64,000 bases of DNA from Roseicitreum antarcticum (GTDB lineage Bacteria; Pseudomonadota; Alphaproteobacteria; Rhodobacterales; Rhodobacteraceae), in NCBI RefSeq assembly GCF_014681765.1, contig NZ_CP061498.1, positions 372,001 to 436,000 on the forward strand. Direction: 5' to 3'. Below, piece after piece: positions 8,791 through 17,051 of the stretch (positions are counted from its first letter, which is position 1; every line of letters starts with the position of its first letter). A program made the position numbers and the translations under genes. The notes below the pieces were generated by a model. It ran no database searches, had not been told where the DNA came from, and was given only the letters and a program-made list of their open reading frames with translations.

Positions 8791-10341
8791 ATGAGTGATC
8801 TGAGCATCCTGTGGTTCAAGCGCGACCTGCGAGTGGCCGATCACCCTGCGCTGGCCCATGCGTCGGCGTTGGGACCGGTGCTGCCGCTGTATATCGTGGA
8901 GCCTGAATACTGGGCGCTGCCCGACACCTCGGCCCGGCAATGGGCGTTCGTGGCCGAATGTTTGGCGGAGCTGCGGCGCGATCTGGCGGCGTTGGGGCAA
9001 CCGCTGATCGTGCGGGTGGGTGATGCCGTGACCGTGCTGGACCGGCTGCGCCAGTCCCAAGGCGCGGCGCGGCTGATCAGCCATGAAGAAACCGGCAACC
9101 TGTGGACTTATGCGCGCGATCGGCGCGTGGCGGCATGGGCGCGCGGGGCAGGGATCGCATGGAACGAACTGCCGCAATCGGGCGTGGTGCGGCGGCTGCG
9201 TGGGCGCGATGGTTGGGCGGGGCAGCGCGATGCCTTCATGCACGCGGCGATGGAGATCACGCCGCCCGCGCTGCCGCCGCTGTCGGTGGCGCCCGGGCCC
9301 ATCCCTAACGCCCGGTCGATGGGGCTGGCGACAGATCGATGCCCGCACCGTCAGATTGGTGGGCGGGGGCAGGGGGTGGCGCTGCTGGGATCCTTCCTGA
9401 CCAGCCGGGGCGAGGGGTATCGTGCCGCGATGTCCGGCCCGGTGTCGGGCGAGCGTGCGTGTTCGCGCCTGTCGCCGTTCCTCGCCCTCGGAGCACTGTC
9501 GGTCCGTGAGGTGACGCAGGCCACTGCCGTGCGGCAGACGGAACTGCGCGGGCAGCGTGACTGGGCGGCCTCGATGCGGTCGTTTCACTCGCGGCTGGCC
9601 TGGCGCGATCATTTCATGCAAAAGCTGGAGGATCAGCCCAGCATCGAAACCCGCTGCCTGCACCGCGCCCATGAGGGCTTGCGCCCGCAGCCTGGCGATG
9701 CGGACCTGCTGCATGCCTGGCAGACAGGTGCGACGGGGATGCCCTTCGTCGATGCCTGCATGCGCTACCTCACCGCCACCGGCTGGCTGAACTTCCGTAT
9801 GCGCGCGATGCTGATGAGCGTTGCCAGCTATCACCTGTGGCTGGACTGGCGCGCGACCGCGCCGCATATGGCGCGTATGTTCACCGATTATGAACCCGGC
9901 ATCCATTGGAGCCAATGCCAGATGCAATCCGGCACCACCGGCATCAACACGATCCGCATCTATAATCCGGTGAAACAGGGCATGGATCAGGACCCTGCGG
10001 GCGCGTTCATTCGGGCTTGGGTGCCCGAACTGGCCGGTGTTCCCGATGGTTTCGTACATATGCCTTGGAAATGGCCGGGTTCGCAGGCGGTGCTGGGCCG
10101 CACCTATCCCGAGCCTGTGGTCGATGTGGTGCAGGCGGGACGCGCCGCGCGCGACCGGGTCTGGGCGCTGCGCAAGGATGCGGGCTTCGGTGAGGAGGCC
10201 GAGCAGATCGCGCAGCGACACGCCAGCCGCAAACCTGCGCATGGCCACGGTGCAAGACCTGGCGCGGCGGGTGGGCGCGGTGGGGCCAAGCCGCTGCGCC
10301 GCGCGGCGGCGAACCCCGCTCAATTGCGGCTGGACCTCTAG
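8791..10341 (+). CDS. Deoxyribodipyrimidine photolyase / cryptochrome family protein
   Basis: A 516-residue flavoprotein of the photolyase/cryptochrome superfamily. The N-terminal photolyase domain starts LSILWFKRDLRVADHPAL. The FAD-binding helical domain contains RLSPFLALGALSVREV, FHSRLAWRDHFMQKLED, GMPFVDACMRYLTATGWLNF and RMFTDYEPGIHWSQCQMQSG, which include the FAD-contacting and electron-transfer regions. It probably repairs UV pyrimidine dimers with blue light, but a signalling cryptochrome role is possible. The last about 40 residues are a basic Ala/Gly/Arg-rich tail (HGHGARPGAAGGRGGAKPLR) unlike the folded core. The ATG at 8791 has GAGGGCGGT upstream; an earlier in-frame start at 8761 is less likely. 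Confidence 0.85.
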   Translation: MSDLSILWFKRDLRVADHPALAHASALGPVLPLYIVEPEYWALPDTSARQWAFVAECLAELRRDLAALGQPLIVRVGDAVTVLDRLRQSQGAARLISHEETGNLWTYARDRRVAAWARGAGIAWNELPQSGVVRRLRGRDGWAGQRDAFMHAAMEITPPALPPLSVAPGPIPNARSMGLATDRCPHRQIGGRGQGVALLGSFLTSRGEGYRAAMSGPVSGERACSRLSPFLALGALSVREVTQATAVRQTELRGQRDWAASMRSFHSRLAWRDHFMQKLEDQPSIETRCLHRAHEGLRPQPGDADLLHAWQTGATGMPFVDACMRYLTATGWLNFRMRAMLMSVASYHLWLDWRATAPHMARMFTDYEPGIHWSQCQMQSGTTGINTIRIYNPVKQGMDQDPAGAFIRAWVPELAGVPDGFVHMPWKWPGSQAVLGRTYPEPVVDVVQAGRAARDRVWALRKDAGFGEEAEQIAQRHASRKPAHGHGARPGAAGGRGGAKPLRRAAANPAQLRLDL

Positions 10342-10611
10342 GGCACGTGGTTGGGTCGTCGCAGGTGGGTGTCTTTCTCGCCAACATGCCTGGTCGGTAG
10401 ATTGACGCGGCGGTGCTGGCCTCGGTCGTTCTGGCTGAAACGATCCGGGTGCTGCGTGGTCCGCGCGATCAGAGGAAAACCACCGCGTGTCCTGATCCGC
10501 ACAGGTCCAGGCATCGCTACGGGTACTGACGCGTAAAATTTGCCGCGCGCCAAGGGGCCAGAACACTTGTCCCGCATCCTGTCGAATCAGCGCGCTATGC
10601 CTGAAAGCCAA
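10342..10611. other. Intergenic region with no recognised feature
   Basis: This stretch lies between the photolyase stop and the phaZ terminator. Short open frames on both strands have no family resemblance, and no tRNA, 6S or RNase P signature was recognised. Confidence 0.4.
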
Positions 10612-10648
10612 CAAAAAGCCCGCGCTGAACCTTGGTTCGGCGCGGGCT
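10612..10648 (-). terminator. Intrinsic terminator of phaZ
   Basis: Read on the minus strand, AGCCCGCGC and GCGCGGGCT form a GC-rich stem around a loop that itself pairs (GAACC/GGTTC), followed by TTTTTG. It lies about 50 bp after the phaZ stop. Confidence 0.8.
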
Positions 10649-10700
10649 ATCGTTCAGTTTGTGCCTGCGGTCGCACCCGTCAAGCAATGTGTCGCCGCGA

Positions 10701-12038
10701 TCAGACGGTGCCGGTGTTTGACGTAGCCAGCTTGGGCGTATTCGCAGCCGTCGGGGTCTTTGCCGGGGTCTTGGACTTTGCGGGGGCACTCGTCGCCGCG
10801 TCTACCTCGCCGCTGTTGGCATCCATGAACTCCAGCACCAGAGGGCGGATGTTGTCGCGCCAACTTTTGCCTGCAAAGATCCCGTAGTGCCCTGCACCGG
10901 GTTCCAGATGGTTGTCCTTCAGGTTGTCCGGCAGGCCGGTGCAGAGGTCCAGCGCTGCGATGCATTGGCCCGGCGCGCTGATGTCGTCATTCGCGCCTTC
11001 AACCGTCTTGATCGCCACGCGGGTGATCTTGCCGAAATCGACCTTATGCCCGTCGACCACAAATTCGTTTTTCGCTATTTCGCGGTTCTTGAAGATGCGT
11101 TCCACGGTGCTCAGGTAAAATTCCGCTGTCATGTCCATCACCGCCAGGTATTCATCGTAGAAACGGTTATGGCGGTCACGTTCCGACCCGGAGCCCTTCG
11201 CCTCGGCGCTGATCTTGTCAGTGAAGGCGGTGGCGTGCCGGTCGAGGTTCATCGAGATGAAGGACGCCAACTGCAATAGCCCCGGATAGACCTGCCTGCC
11301 CACACCCTCGTATTTGAACCCCACGCGCTGGATAGCCGATTGCTCCAACTGCCCCATGGTGACGCGCCGGCCAAAGTCCGTCACTTCGGTCGCGGCGGCA
11401 TCGGGATCGACCGGGCCGCCGATCAGTGTCAGGGTGCGCGGCTGTGCATCAGGCTCGATATCGGCCAGGTAGGCGGTCGCGGCCAGCGCCAACGGCACGG
11501 GCTGGCAAACGGCGACCACATGTGTGTCGGGTCCCATGTGGCGCATGAAATCCGCCAGATAGAGCGTGTAATCCTCGATATCGAACTTCCCCGCTGACAC
11601 GGGAATGTCACGCGCATTGTGCCAATCCGTTACCCAGACCTCGCTGTCGGGCAGCAAGCTGGCTATGGTAGAGCGCAGAAGCGTCGCATAATGCCCCGAC
11701 ATTGGCGCGCACACCAGAATGCGGCGCGCTTTCTGCGGACGGCTGGCAACGCGGAAGCGCACCAGATCACCGAAGGGTCGCGCCACCTCGACTACGGGTT
11801 CGACCAGATGGTCGCGCCCGTCATCGGCGACGACGGTGCGGATGCCCCAGTCAGGTTTCGTCACCATGCGTGCAAAGCTGCGTTCCGTGACCCGGCCCCA
11901 TGCCGCCATCATCTTGAACATGGGATGCGGCACCATGCCGAAGACCGGCGCTGACCCGAAGGCGCGGGCCGAGGCCCCCAACCATTCGTTGGTGTTGCGC
12001 ATGGTTTCCATGAAATCGTAGGTCGCCATATTCTTCAT
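10701..12038 (-). CDS. phaZ: Intracellular polyhydroxyalkanoate depolymerase
   Basis: A 445-residue intracellular PHB depolymerase that hydrolyses stored polyhydroxybutyrate granules to hydroxybutyrate units. The protein starts MKNMATYDFMETMRNTNEW, includes KARRILVCAPMSGHYATLLR and PDSEVWVTDWHNARDIPV, and ends its core with GHYGIFAGKSWRDNIRPLV, which holds the candidate catalytic His; all are typical of this PhaZ type. The last about 30 residues are Ala/Thr/Pro/Lys-rich (SAPAKSKTPAKTPTAANTPK) and resemble the tails of PhaC- and phasin-linked proteins. The ATG at 12038 has AGGAGCAGCG before it. It is divergent from phaC, and a CTGCAG (12113-12118) sits between the two starts. Confidence 0.92.
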   Translation of the reverse strand: MKNMATYDFMETMRNTNEWLGASARAFGSAPVFGMVPHPMFKMMAAWGRVTERSFARMVTKPDWGIRTVVADDGRDHLVEPVVEVARPFGDLVRFRVASRPQKARRILVCAPMSGHYATLLRSTIASLLPDSEVWVTDWHNARDIPVSAGKFDIEDYTLYLADFMRHMGPDTHVVAVCQPVPLALAATAYLADIEPDAQPRTLTLIGGPVDPDAAATEVTDFGRRVTMGQLEQSAIQRVGFKYEGVGRQVYPGLLQLASFISMNLDRHATAFTDKISAEAKGSGSERDRHNRFYDEYLAVMDMTAEFYLSTVERIFKNREIAKNEFVVDGHKVDFGKITRVAIKTVEGANDDISAPGQCIAALDLCTGLPDNLKDNHLEPGAGHYGIFAGKSWRDNIRPLVLEFMDANSGEVDAATSAPAKSKTPAKTPTAANTPKLATSNTGTV

Positions 12039-12145
12039 CGCTGCTCCTATCCGGGGGTTGCCCGTGGTCTGTCTCAAATGGCCGCTTCCCCCCGAACCGG
12101 CGCAACGTTATGCTGCAGAGGCGAAGATAGGGGGGAAAAACGTCT

Positions 12146-13954
12146 ATGACAACTTCTGAATATGAAAATGACCAGAATGCGGCACGGCTGACAGAAAACC
12201 TGAAAAAAATTGAAGAACTATCTCAACGTCTTGTGAACACTCTGGCAACGCGGGAGGCGCCGCGCAAAGATCTGCAAGCGCCCGATGACAGCTTGTTTCT
12301 GAAAGCGACGACCGCCTACATGGCCGAGGTTGCGCAGAATCCGTCAAAAATCGTTGAACATCAGATCAGTTATTGGGGCAAGACCCTGAAACACTATGTC
12401 GCCGCCCAAGAAGCGCTTCGCACCGGCAAGTTGATCCCGCCCGCCGATGACACGCCCGATGACAAGCGTTTTTCGAATCCACTGTGGAAAACCCATCCAT
12501 ATTTCAACTACATCAAGCAGCAATACCTTATCTCGGCTGCCGCGATAGAGGAGACGGTGAAGAACCTCGACAACCTTGATGCGCGCGACCGGCGGCGGGT
12601 GGAATACTTCAGCCAGCAGATCGTCGACATGTTCGCGCCGACCAACTTCCTGGCCACCAACCCCGATGCGCTGTCGCGGGCGGTGGAAACCGATGGTGAC
12701 AGTCTGGTGCAGGGGCTGGAGAACCTCGTGCGTGATGTCGAGGCCAACCGTGGCGATCTGCTGGTCTCGCTCGCCGACAAGGAGGCATTTCGCCTTGGCC
12801 AGAACATCGCAACGACCGAGGGCTCGGTCGTCTTTCGCAACCGCATGTTCGAGCTGATCCAGTACAGCCCAAAAACCGAAACCGTGCACAAGACCCCGCT
12901 GGTGATCTTCCCGCCTTGGATCAACAAGTTCTACGTTCTCGACATGAAGCCCAAAAGCAGCCTTATAAAATGGATTGTCGAACAGGGCTACACGCTGTTC
13001 GTTGTATCATGGATAAACCCTGACGCGAGTTACCGCGATGTCGGCATGGATACCTACATCGAGGAAGGCTATCTTGAGGCCATCCGCGTCGTGAAGGAAA
13101 TTACCGCCGAGCCGCAGGTTAACGCCATCGGCTATTGCATCGCGGGCACGACCTTGTCCCTGACGCTGGCGCTGTTGAATAAACGCAAGGACAAATCCGT
13201 CCGCTCAGCTACGTTCTTCACCACGCTCACCGATTTCTCGGATCAGGGCGAGATCGGCGTGTTCCTCGACGATGATTTCGTCGACGGGATCGAAGCCGAG
13301 GTGACCGAGAAGGGCTATCTGCACCATTTCTTCATGTCGCGTACTTTCTCGTTCCTGCGCTCGAACGATCTGATCTACGGCCCGGGCATCAAGCGCTACA
13401 TGATGGGTGAGGCGCCGCCCGCCTTTGACCTGCTCTATTGGAACGGTGACGGCACCAATCTTCCCGCGCGCATGGCGGTCGAATATCTTCGCGGCCTGTG
13501 CCAGAACGACCGCTTCGCTGCCGAAACCTTCCCGGTGCTGGGAGAGGACGTGAACATCAAGGACGTGCGGGTGCCGGTCTGTGCCATCGCGTGCGAGCGG
13601 GATCACATCGCCGCATGGCGCTCCAGCTTCCGGGGGATCTCAAAGATGGGCAGCCGCGACAAGACCTTCGTTCTGTCGGAGTCAGGCCATATCGCAGGGA
13701 TCGTCAACCCGCCCGAAAAGATGAAATACGGCCACTACCTTAACGATGGCCCGTTGGACACGCCTGAAGCCTGGAAAGAAGGGGCTACGCGGCAGGACGG
13801 GTCGTGGTGGCCTTTCTGGGAGGCTTGGCTGAAACGCCGCTCCGGTGCGCAAGTGGCGGCCCGGGTTCCGGGTGATTCGGGCTATGCCGTACTGGCCCCG
13901 GCGCCCGGCACCTATGTGCTGCCACATGAAAAAGACGCACAATCAGAGGGTTAA
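12146..13954 (+). CDS. phaC: Class I poly(3-hydroxyalkanoate) synthase
   Basis: A 602-residue PHA synthase that polymerises (R)-3-hydroxybutyryl-CoA on granule surfaces. The catalytic Cys is residue 331 in the lipase-like box IGYCIAGT. The catalytic Asp lies near residue 484 (CAIACERDHIAAW) and His near residue 514 (SGHIAGIVNPP). The upstream motif LVIFPPWINKFYVLDM is conserved. The N-terminal about 100 residues form the variable domain used for granule and partner contacts. The box reads C-I-A-G where many relatives have C-x-G-G. The start is preceded by GGGGGGAAAAA. It is followed by phaP after a 128-bp gap with operator-like repeats. Confidence 0.95.
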   Translation: MTTSEYENDQNAARLTENLKKIEELSQRLVNTLATREAPRKDLQAPDDSLFLKATTAYMAEVAQNPSKIVEHQISYWGKTLKHYVAAQEALRTGKLIPPADDTPDDKRFSNPLWKTHPYFNYIKQQYLISAAAIEETVKNLDNLDARDRRRVEYFSQQIVDMFAPTNFLATNPDALSRAVETDGDSLVQGLENLVRDVEANRGDLLVSLADKEAFRLGQNIATTEGSVVFRNRMFELIQYSPKTETVHKTPLVIFPPWINKFYVLDMKPKSSLIKWIVEQGYTLFVVSWINPDASYRDVGMDTYIEEGYLEAIRVVKEITAEPQVNAIGYCIAGTTLSLTLALLNKRKDKSVRSATFFTTLTDFSDQGEIGVFLDDDFVDGIEAEVTEKGYLHHFFMSRTFSFLRSNDLIYGPGIKRYMMGEAPPAFDLLYWNGDGTNLPARMAVEYLRGLCQNDRFAAETFPVLGEDVNIKDVRVPVCAIACERDHIAAWRSSFRGISKMGSRDKTFVLSESGHIAGIVNPPEKMKYGHYLNDGPLDTPEAWKEGATRQDGSWWPFWEAWLKRRSGAQVAARVPGDSGYAVLAPAPGTYVLPHEKDAQSEG

Positions 13955-13975
13955 TCCTGGCGTCAGAAATTCTTT

Positions 13976-14017
13976 TGCTGCGGTGCAGAAAAAACTTGAA
14001 ATGCTGCACCGCAGCAT
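13976..14017. promoter_or_regulatory. Twin PhaR-type operators / hairpin before phaP
   Basis: CTGCGGTGCAG (13978-13988) and CTGCACCGCAG (14004-14014) both fit CTGC-N3-GCAG and are exact reverse complements of each other, 26 bp apart centre to centre. PhaR of Paracoccus is known to bind TGC-rich sites upstream of phaP. The same repeats could fold into a 13-bp stem in RNA, so a role as attenuator or phaC 3' end is an alternative. Confidence 0.6.
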
Positions 14018-14082
14018 GCATATTCTTTGCATACGCAAGACACCGGACCAATCCGGAAATGCGCAACGCAGGAGAATAGACC

Positions 14083-14541
14083 ATGGCAAATGCTGACATG
14101 AACAAGATGATGAAAGATATGATGGGGTCGTTCCCTGTCGATACCAAAGCAATGCAGGAAGCGTTCAAGACGCAAGCCGCATTGGCCGAAAAATTCAGCA
14201 AAGTCGTGCTGGAAGCTGCTGAGAAATCGACCGAAGTGTCCACCAAATGGACCAAGACGACGCTTGCCAAAGTGGGCGACATCTCGACCGTCAAGGAAGA
14301 TCCGGCCGATTACACCAAAGCGATGACCGATTTCGCATCGTCCTCAGCTGAATCTTCGGCCGAGCACATGGCTGCTTTCGCTGAAATCGCCAAGCGCGTT
14401 CAGATGGAAACCGTTGAACTGATGCTGGCTGCTGGCAAGGACATGTCGGAAGACGCATCCGCCGCTGTGAAAAAAGCCACGACCGACGCGACCGCTGCCG
14501 TTAAGAAAGCAACGACCGCTGCGTCTTCGGCTTCCAAATAA
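14083..14541 (+). CDS. phaP: Phasin
   Basis: A 152-residue phasin_2-type granule-associated protein. It is almost entirely helical and amphipathic, starting MANADMNKMMKDMMGSFPVD, with repeated Lys, Glu, Ala and Ser, and ending in an Ala/Thr/Lys-rich tail (VKKATTDATAAVKKATTAAS) in which KKATT recurs. Phasins coat PHB granules, control their size and compete with the repressor PhaR for the granule surface. The ATG has AGGAGAATAGACC upstream. The position between phaC and phaR and the PhaR-like operators just upstream support the assignment. A strong terminator follows. Confidence 0.9.
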   Translation: MANADMNKMMKDMMGSFPVDTKAMQEAFKTQAALAEKFSKVVLEAAEKSTEVSTKWTKTTLAKVGDISTVKEDPADYTKAMTDFASSSAESSAEHMAAFAEIAKRVQMETVELMLAAGKDMSEDASAAVKKATTDATAAVKKATTAASSASK

Positions 14542-14640
14542 GGCTGTCTGGCCCGCTGCTGCAACGCACGGGTCCATGACGGTCAGATCTGCGGGGCGTT
14601 TCGCGACCTTCCCCCCTCTTGGTGGAACGCTCCCATGATC

Positions 14641-14670
14641 GGGCGGGCTTGAAAAAGCCCGCCCTTTTTC
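14641..14670 (+). terminator. Intrinsic terminator after phaP
   Basis: GGGCGGGCTT-GAAA-AAGCCCGCCC is a perfect 10-bp stem with a tetraloop, followed directly by TTTTTC. It separates phaP from phaR, so phaR probably has its own promoter in 14671-14830. Confidence 0.9.
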
Positions 14671-14830
14671 ATGTGCGCCTGTGGGTGCCGTCGGCACCGC
14701 GCGACGGGCGCCAGCAAGGCTGCGGTGAAGATTCCGCGGCCCGCTGTCGCTTTTTGCGAAAAACCGGTTTCCCCGCCCGAAGCTCTGCACTAGGCTGCCA
14801 TTACAAAGGTTTGACCGGGGAGATGCGCCG

Positions 14831-15445
14831 TTGACGGACACTCAGAAACCACTGCTGATCAAGCGATATGCCAGTCGGCGGCTTTATAACACCGAGACCA
14901 GCGATTATGTCACGCTTGAGGATATTGCGGGCTTTATCCGTGCCGGGCGCGAGGTCAAGATCGTCGATCTGAAATCAGGTGACGACCTGACGCGCCAGTA
15001 TCTGTTGCAGATCGTGGCCGAGCATGAAAGCCGCGGCGAAAGCGTCCTGCCGCTGGGCGTGCTGACTGATCTGGTGCGCAGCTATTCCACGCAGGCGCAA
15101 AGCGTCGTACCGCAATTTCTGGCCATGTCCTTCGAGATGCTCCGCGACGGTCAGTCCAAGATCGTTGACAACATGACCACGCTGCCCAACCCCATGGCCG
15201 CGATGCCGGGCTTTGAGGCGATGCAGCAGCAGCAAAAGCTGTTCATGAAAACCATGATGTCCGGCTGGCCAGTGATGCCCGGCGATCACACGGACACATC
15301 CGATCAGACGCCGGGTCAGGCATCACCTCAGGGTGCGGGGGCTGGGGCCGCGAAAACCGACAAGTCCGGGCCGGGCGATGATCTGAGTGACATAAAACGC
15401 CAACTGAGTGAGTTGGAAGCCAAGTTGGCGCAGTTGAAGAAATAG
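14831..15445 (+). CDS. phaR: Polyhydroxyalkanoate synthesis repressor
   Basis: A 204-residue PhaR. The N-terminal DNA/PHB-binding domain is clear: LLIKRYASRRLYNTETSDYV, then TLEDIAGFIRAGREVKIVDL and SGDDLTRQYLLQIVAEHE. A helical middle region follows, then a Pro/Gly/Ala-rich linker and a C-terminal coiled-coil heptad (DIKRQLSELEAKLAQLKK) likely used for oligomerisation. PhaR represses phaP and its own gene until nascent PHB titrates it. The start codon is TTG at 14831 behind GGGGAG; no in-frame ATG fits the conserved N-terminus. Confidence 0.92.
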   Translation: MTDTQKPLLIKRYASRRLYNTETSDYVTLEDIAGFIRAGREVKIVDLKSGDDLTRQYLLQIVAEHESRGESVLPLGVLTDLVRSYSTQAQSVVPQFLAMSFEMLRDGQSKIVDNMTTLPNPMAAMPGFEAMQQQQKLFMKTMMSGWPVMPGDHTDTSDQTPGQASPQGAGAGAAKTDKSGPGDDLSDIKRQLSELEAKLAQLKK

Positions 15446-15545
15446 AACTTGGTGCGCGGGGCTGGTGGGCAAGAACGCGCGCAGTACGGTGTTGCAGTAA
15501 AAGGCGTAAGGTAATTTGCGCGGGCTTCTCGGCCCAAACGCAGGG

Positions 15546-16292
15546 TCAGGGGCGTTTGCGCATCAGATAGGTGTCCATGATCCAGCCGTGACGCGCGCGG
15601 GCATTTGCGCGCAGGTCCACGATGGTCTGTGTCACATCGGACAGGGTGCCGTGGTGCAAGAGCTGGTCCGGGCTGCCCAGATAGGCGCCCCACCAGATAT
15701 CCAACCTCGGCTCGGTCAGGTGCTGAAACCCGGCTTCCCCATCCAGCAAGACCACCACCGTCTCTACCCCCTCGGGCCAGCCCTGCGCGCGCAGCCGTCG
15801 GCCCGTGGTGATATGCACCGGTCCGTTTACCGTGTTCAGCGCGATTGCGTGCGCTGCGGTCAGCGCCTGAATGGCGGTGATCCCCGGCACCGCGCGCAGA
15901 CGTGGGACCGGGTCCAGCCGCCGCGCGATCCGCAGCGTGCTGTCGTAAAGCGAAGGGTCGCCCCAGACCAGTAACGCCACCGGCCCATCTGCTTCGGCCC
16001 GCACCATTGCGCTTTGCCAACGCCGCGCGATCTCATCATGCCAGTCCGACACCCGTGCATCATATGGCAGCGCGGGGTCGCGCGTGGGGTAGTCGAACGG
16101 GATGATCTGCGCTGCTGTTCCGCTCGCTGCGATGATCTGGTATCGCAGATCGGCCAAATCGTCCTTGCCTGCGCCCTTGTGCGGCACCAAGATAACCTGC
16201 GCCGCGCGCAGCGCCGCCACCCCTTCCAGGGTGATATGCGACAGGCTGCCGGTGCCGATTCCAATCAGCCAGAGGTCTTCGATCACGCGCAT
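15546..16292 (-). CDS. cobF: Precorrin-6A synthase (deacetylating)
   Basis: A 248-residue SAM-dependent methyltransferase of the tetrapyrrole methylase fold. It methylates C1 of precorrin-5 with loss of the extruded acetyl group in the aerobic cobalamin pathway. Characteristic segments are LWLIGIGTGSLSHITLEGVA, VILVPHKGAGKDDLADLR, LLVWGDPSLYDSTLRIA and the C-terminal IWWGAYLGSPDQ. CobF is specific to the oxygen-dependent route. It is the last gene of the cobL-E-M-B-A-F unit, 40 bp after the cobA stop. Confidence 0.93.
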   Translation of the reverse strand: MRVIEDLWLIGIGTGSLSHITLEGVAALRAAQVILVPHKGAGKDDLADLRYQIIAASGTAAQIIPFDYPTRDPALPYDARVSDWHDEIARRWQSAMVRAEADGPVALLVWGDPSLYDSTLRIARRLDPVPRLRAVPGITAIQALTAAHAIALNTVNGPVHITTGRRLRAQGWPEGVETVVVLLDGEAGFQHLTEPRLDIWWGAYLGSPDQLLHHGTLSDVTQTIVDLRANARARHGWIMDTYLMRKRP

Positions 16293-16331
16293 TCCGTCCC
16301 CCGCCTTTAGCTCGGATGTATCGGCATCTGC

Positions 16332-17051
16332 CTACGCCTCGGCCAGTGCGCCGTAAAGGATCAGCGCGGGCTGGTCGCTGGTGGCCCCGCCCAGATACTG
16401 GGCAAGGGTGTCGATCGTGAAACGCCGGATCTGCTGATGCGGTGTGCTGATGGCCTCGGCCAGCAGGGCGGGCGTTTCGCCGGGCAGGCCGTGTGCGCGT
16501 AGCCGGTCCACCAGGGCGGGAAAGGTACGTTTGCCCATGAAGACCACAGTGCAGGCCGTGGGATCGGCCAGCGCATCAAGGTTCATGTCGCCGGGCAATT
16601 GCCCTGTGACGTCGTGGCCGGTTACAAACTGCACCCGCCGCGCCGTCAGCCGCCGTGTCAGCGGGATGCCTGCGGCGGCGGCGGCGGCGCAGGCCGAGGG
16701 CACGCCGGGGACGATCTCATAGGGGATGCCTGCGTCGCGCAGCGCGATCAGTTCTTCCTCCAACCGTCCGAACATGCCGCCGTCGCCCGATTTCAGCCGC
16801 ACCACTCGCTGGTCCAGCTGCGCGTAATCCACCAGCAGGCGGCTGACATGGTGCTGCTTTGGCGACGGACGCCCCGCGCGCTTGCCCACCGCAACCAGAT
16901 CGGCGCCCGCGCGGGCATGGCTCAGGATCGGCCCGGCTGACAGGTCGTCAAACAGCACCGCATCGGCGCGGCGCAGCCGGTCAACCGCCTTCAGCGTCAG
17001 AAGTTCCGGGTCGCCGGGGCCGGAGCCCACGAAGCTGACAAATCCGCTCAT
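16332..17051 (-). CDS. cobA: Uroporphyrinogen-III C-methyltransferase
   Basis: A 239-residue SUMT that makes precorrin-2 from uroporphyrinogen III using two SAM. Family motifs are VSFVGSGPGDPELLTLKA (SAM-binding P-loop-like), VRLKSGDGGMFGRLEEEL, VPGVPSACAAAAAAGIPLTR and TCTVVFMGKRTFP. No fused CysG dehydrogenase or ferrochelatase domain is present, so this copy probably serves cobalamin rather than siroheme. Its ATG overlaps the cobB stop in an ATGA (17048-17051), indicating translational coupling. Confidence 0.93.
   Translation of the reverse strand: MSGFVSFVGSGPGDPELLTLKAVDRLRRADAVLFDDLSAGPILSHARAGADLVAVGKRAGRPSPKQHHVSRLLVDYAQLDQRVVRLKSGDGGMFGRLEEELIALRDAGIPYEIVPGVPSACAAAAAAGIPLTRRLTARRVQFVTGHDVTGQLPGDMNLDALADPTACTVVFMGKRTFPALVDRLRAHGLPGETPALLAEAISTPHQQIRRFTIDTLAQYLGGATSDQPALILYGALAEA

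Noticed and set aside
8605-10614. 669-codon minus-strand open frame over the photolyase gene
   Set aside because: Its translation is Arg/Pro/His-rich with no domain resemblance, while the plus strand encodes a complete photolyase.
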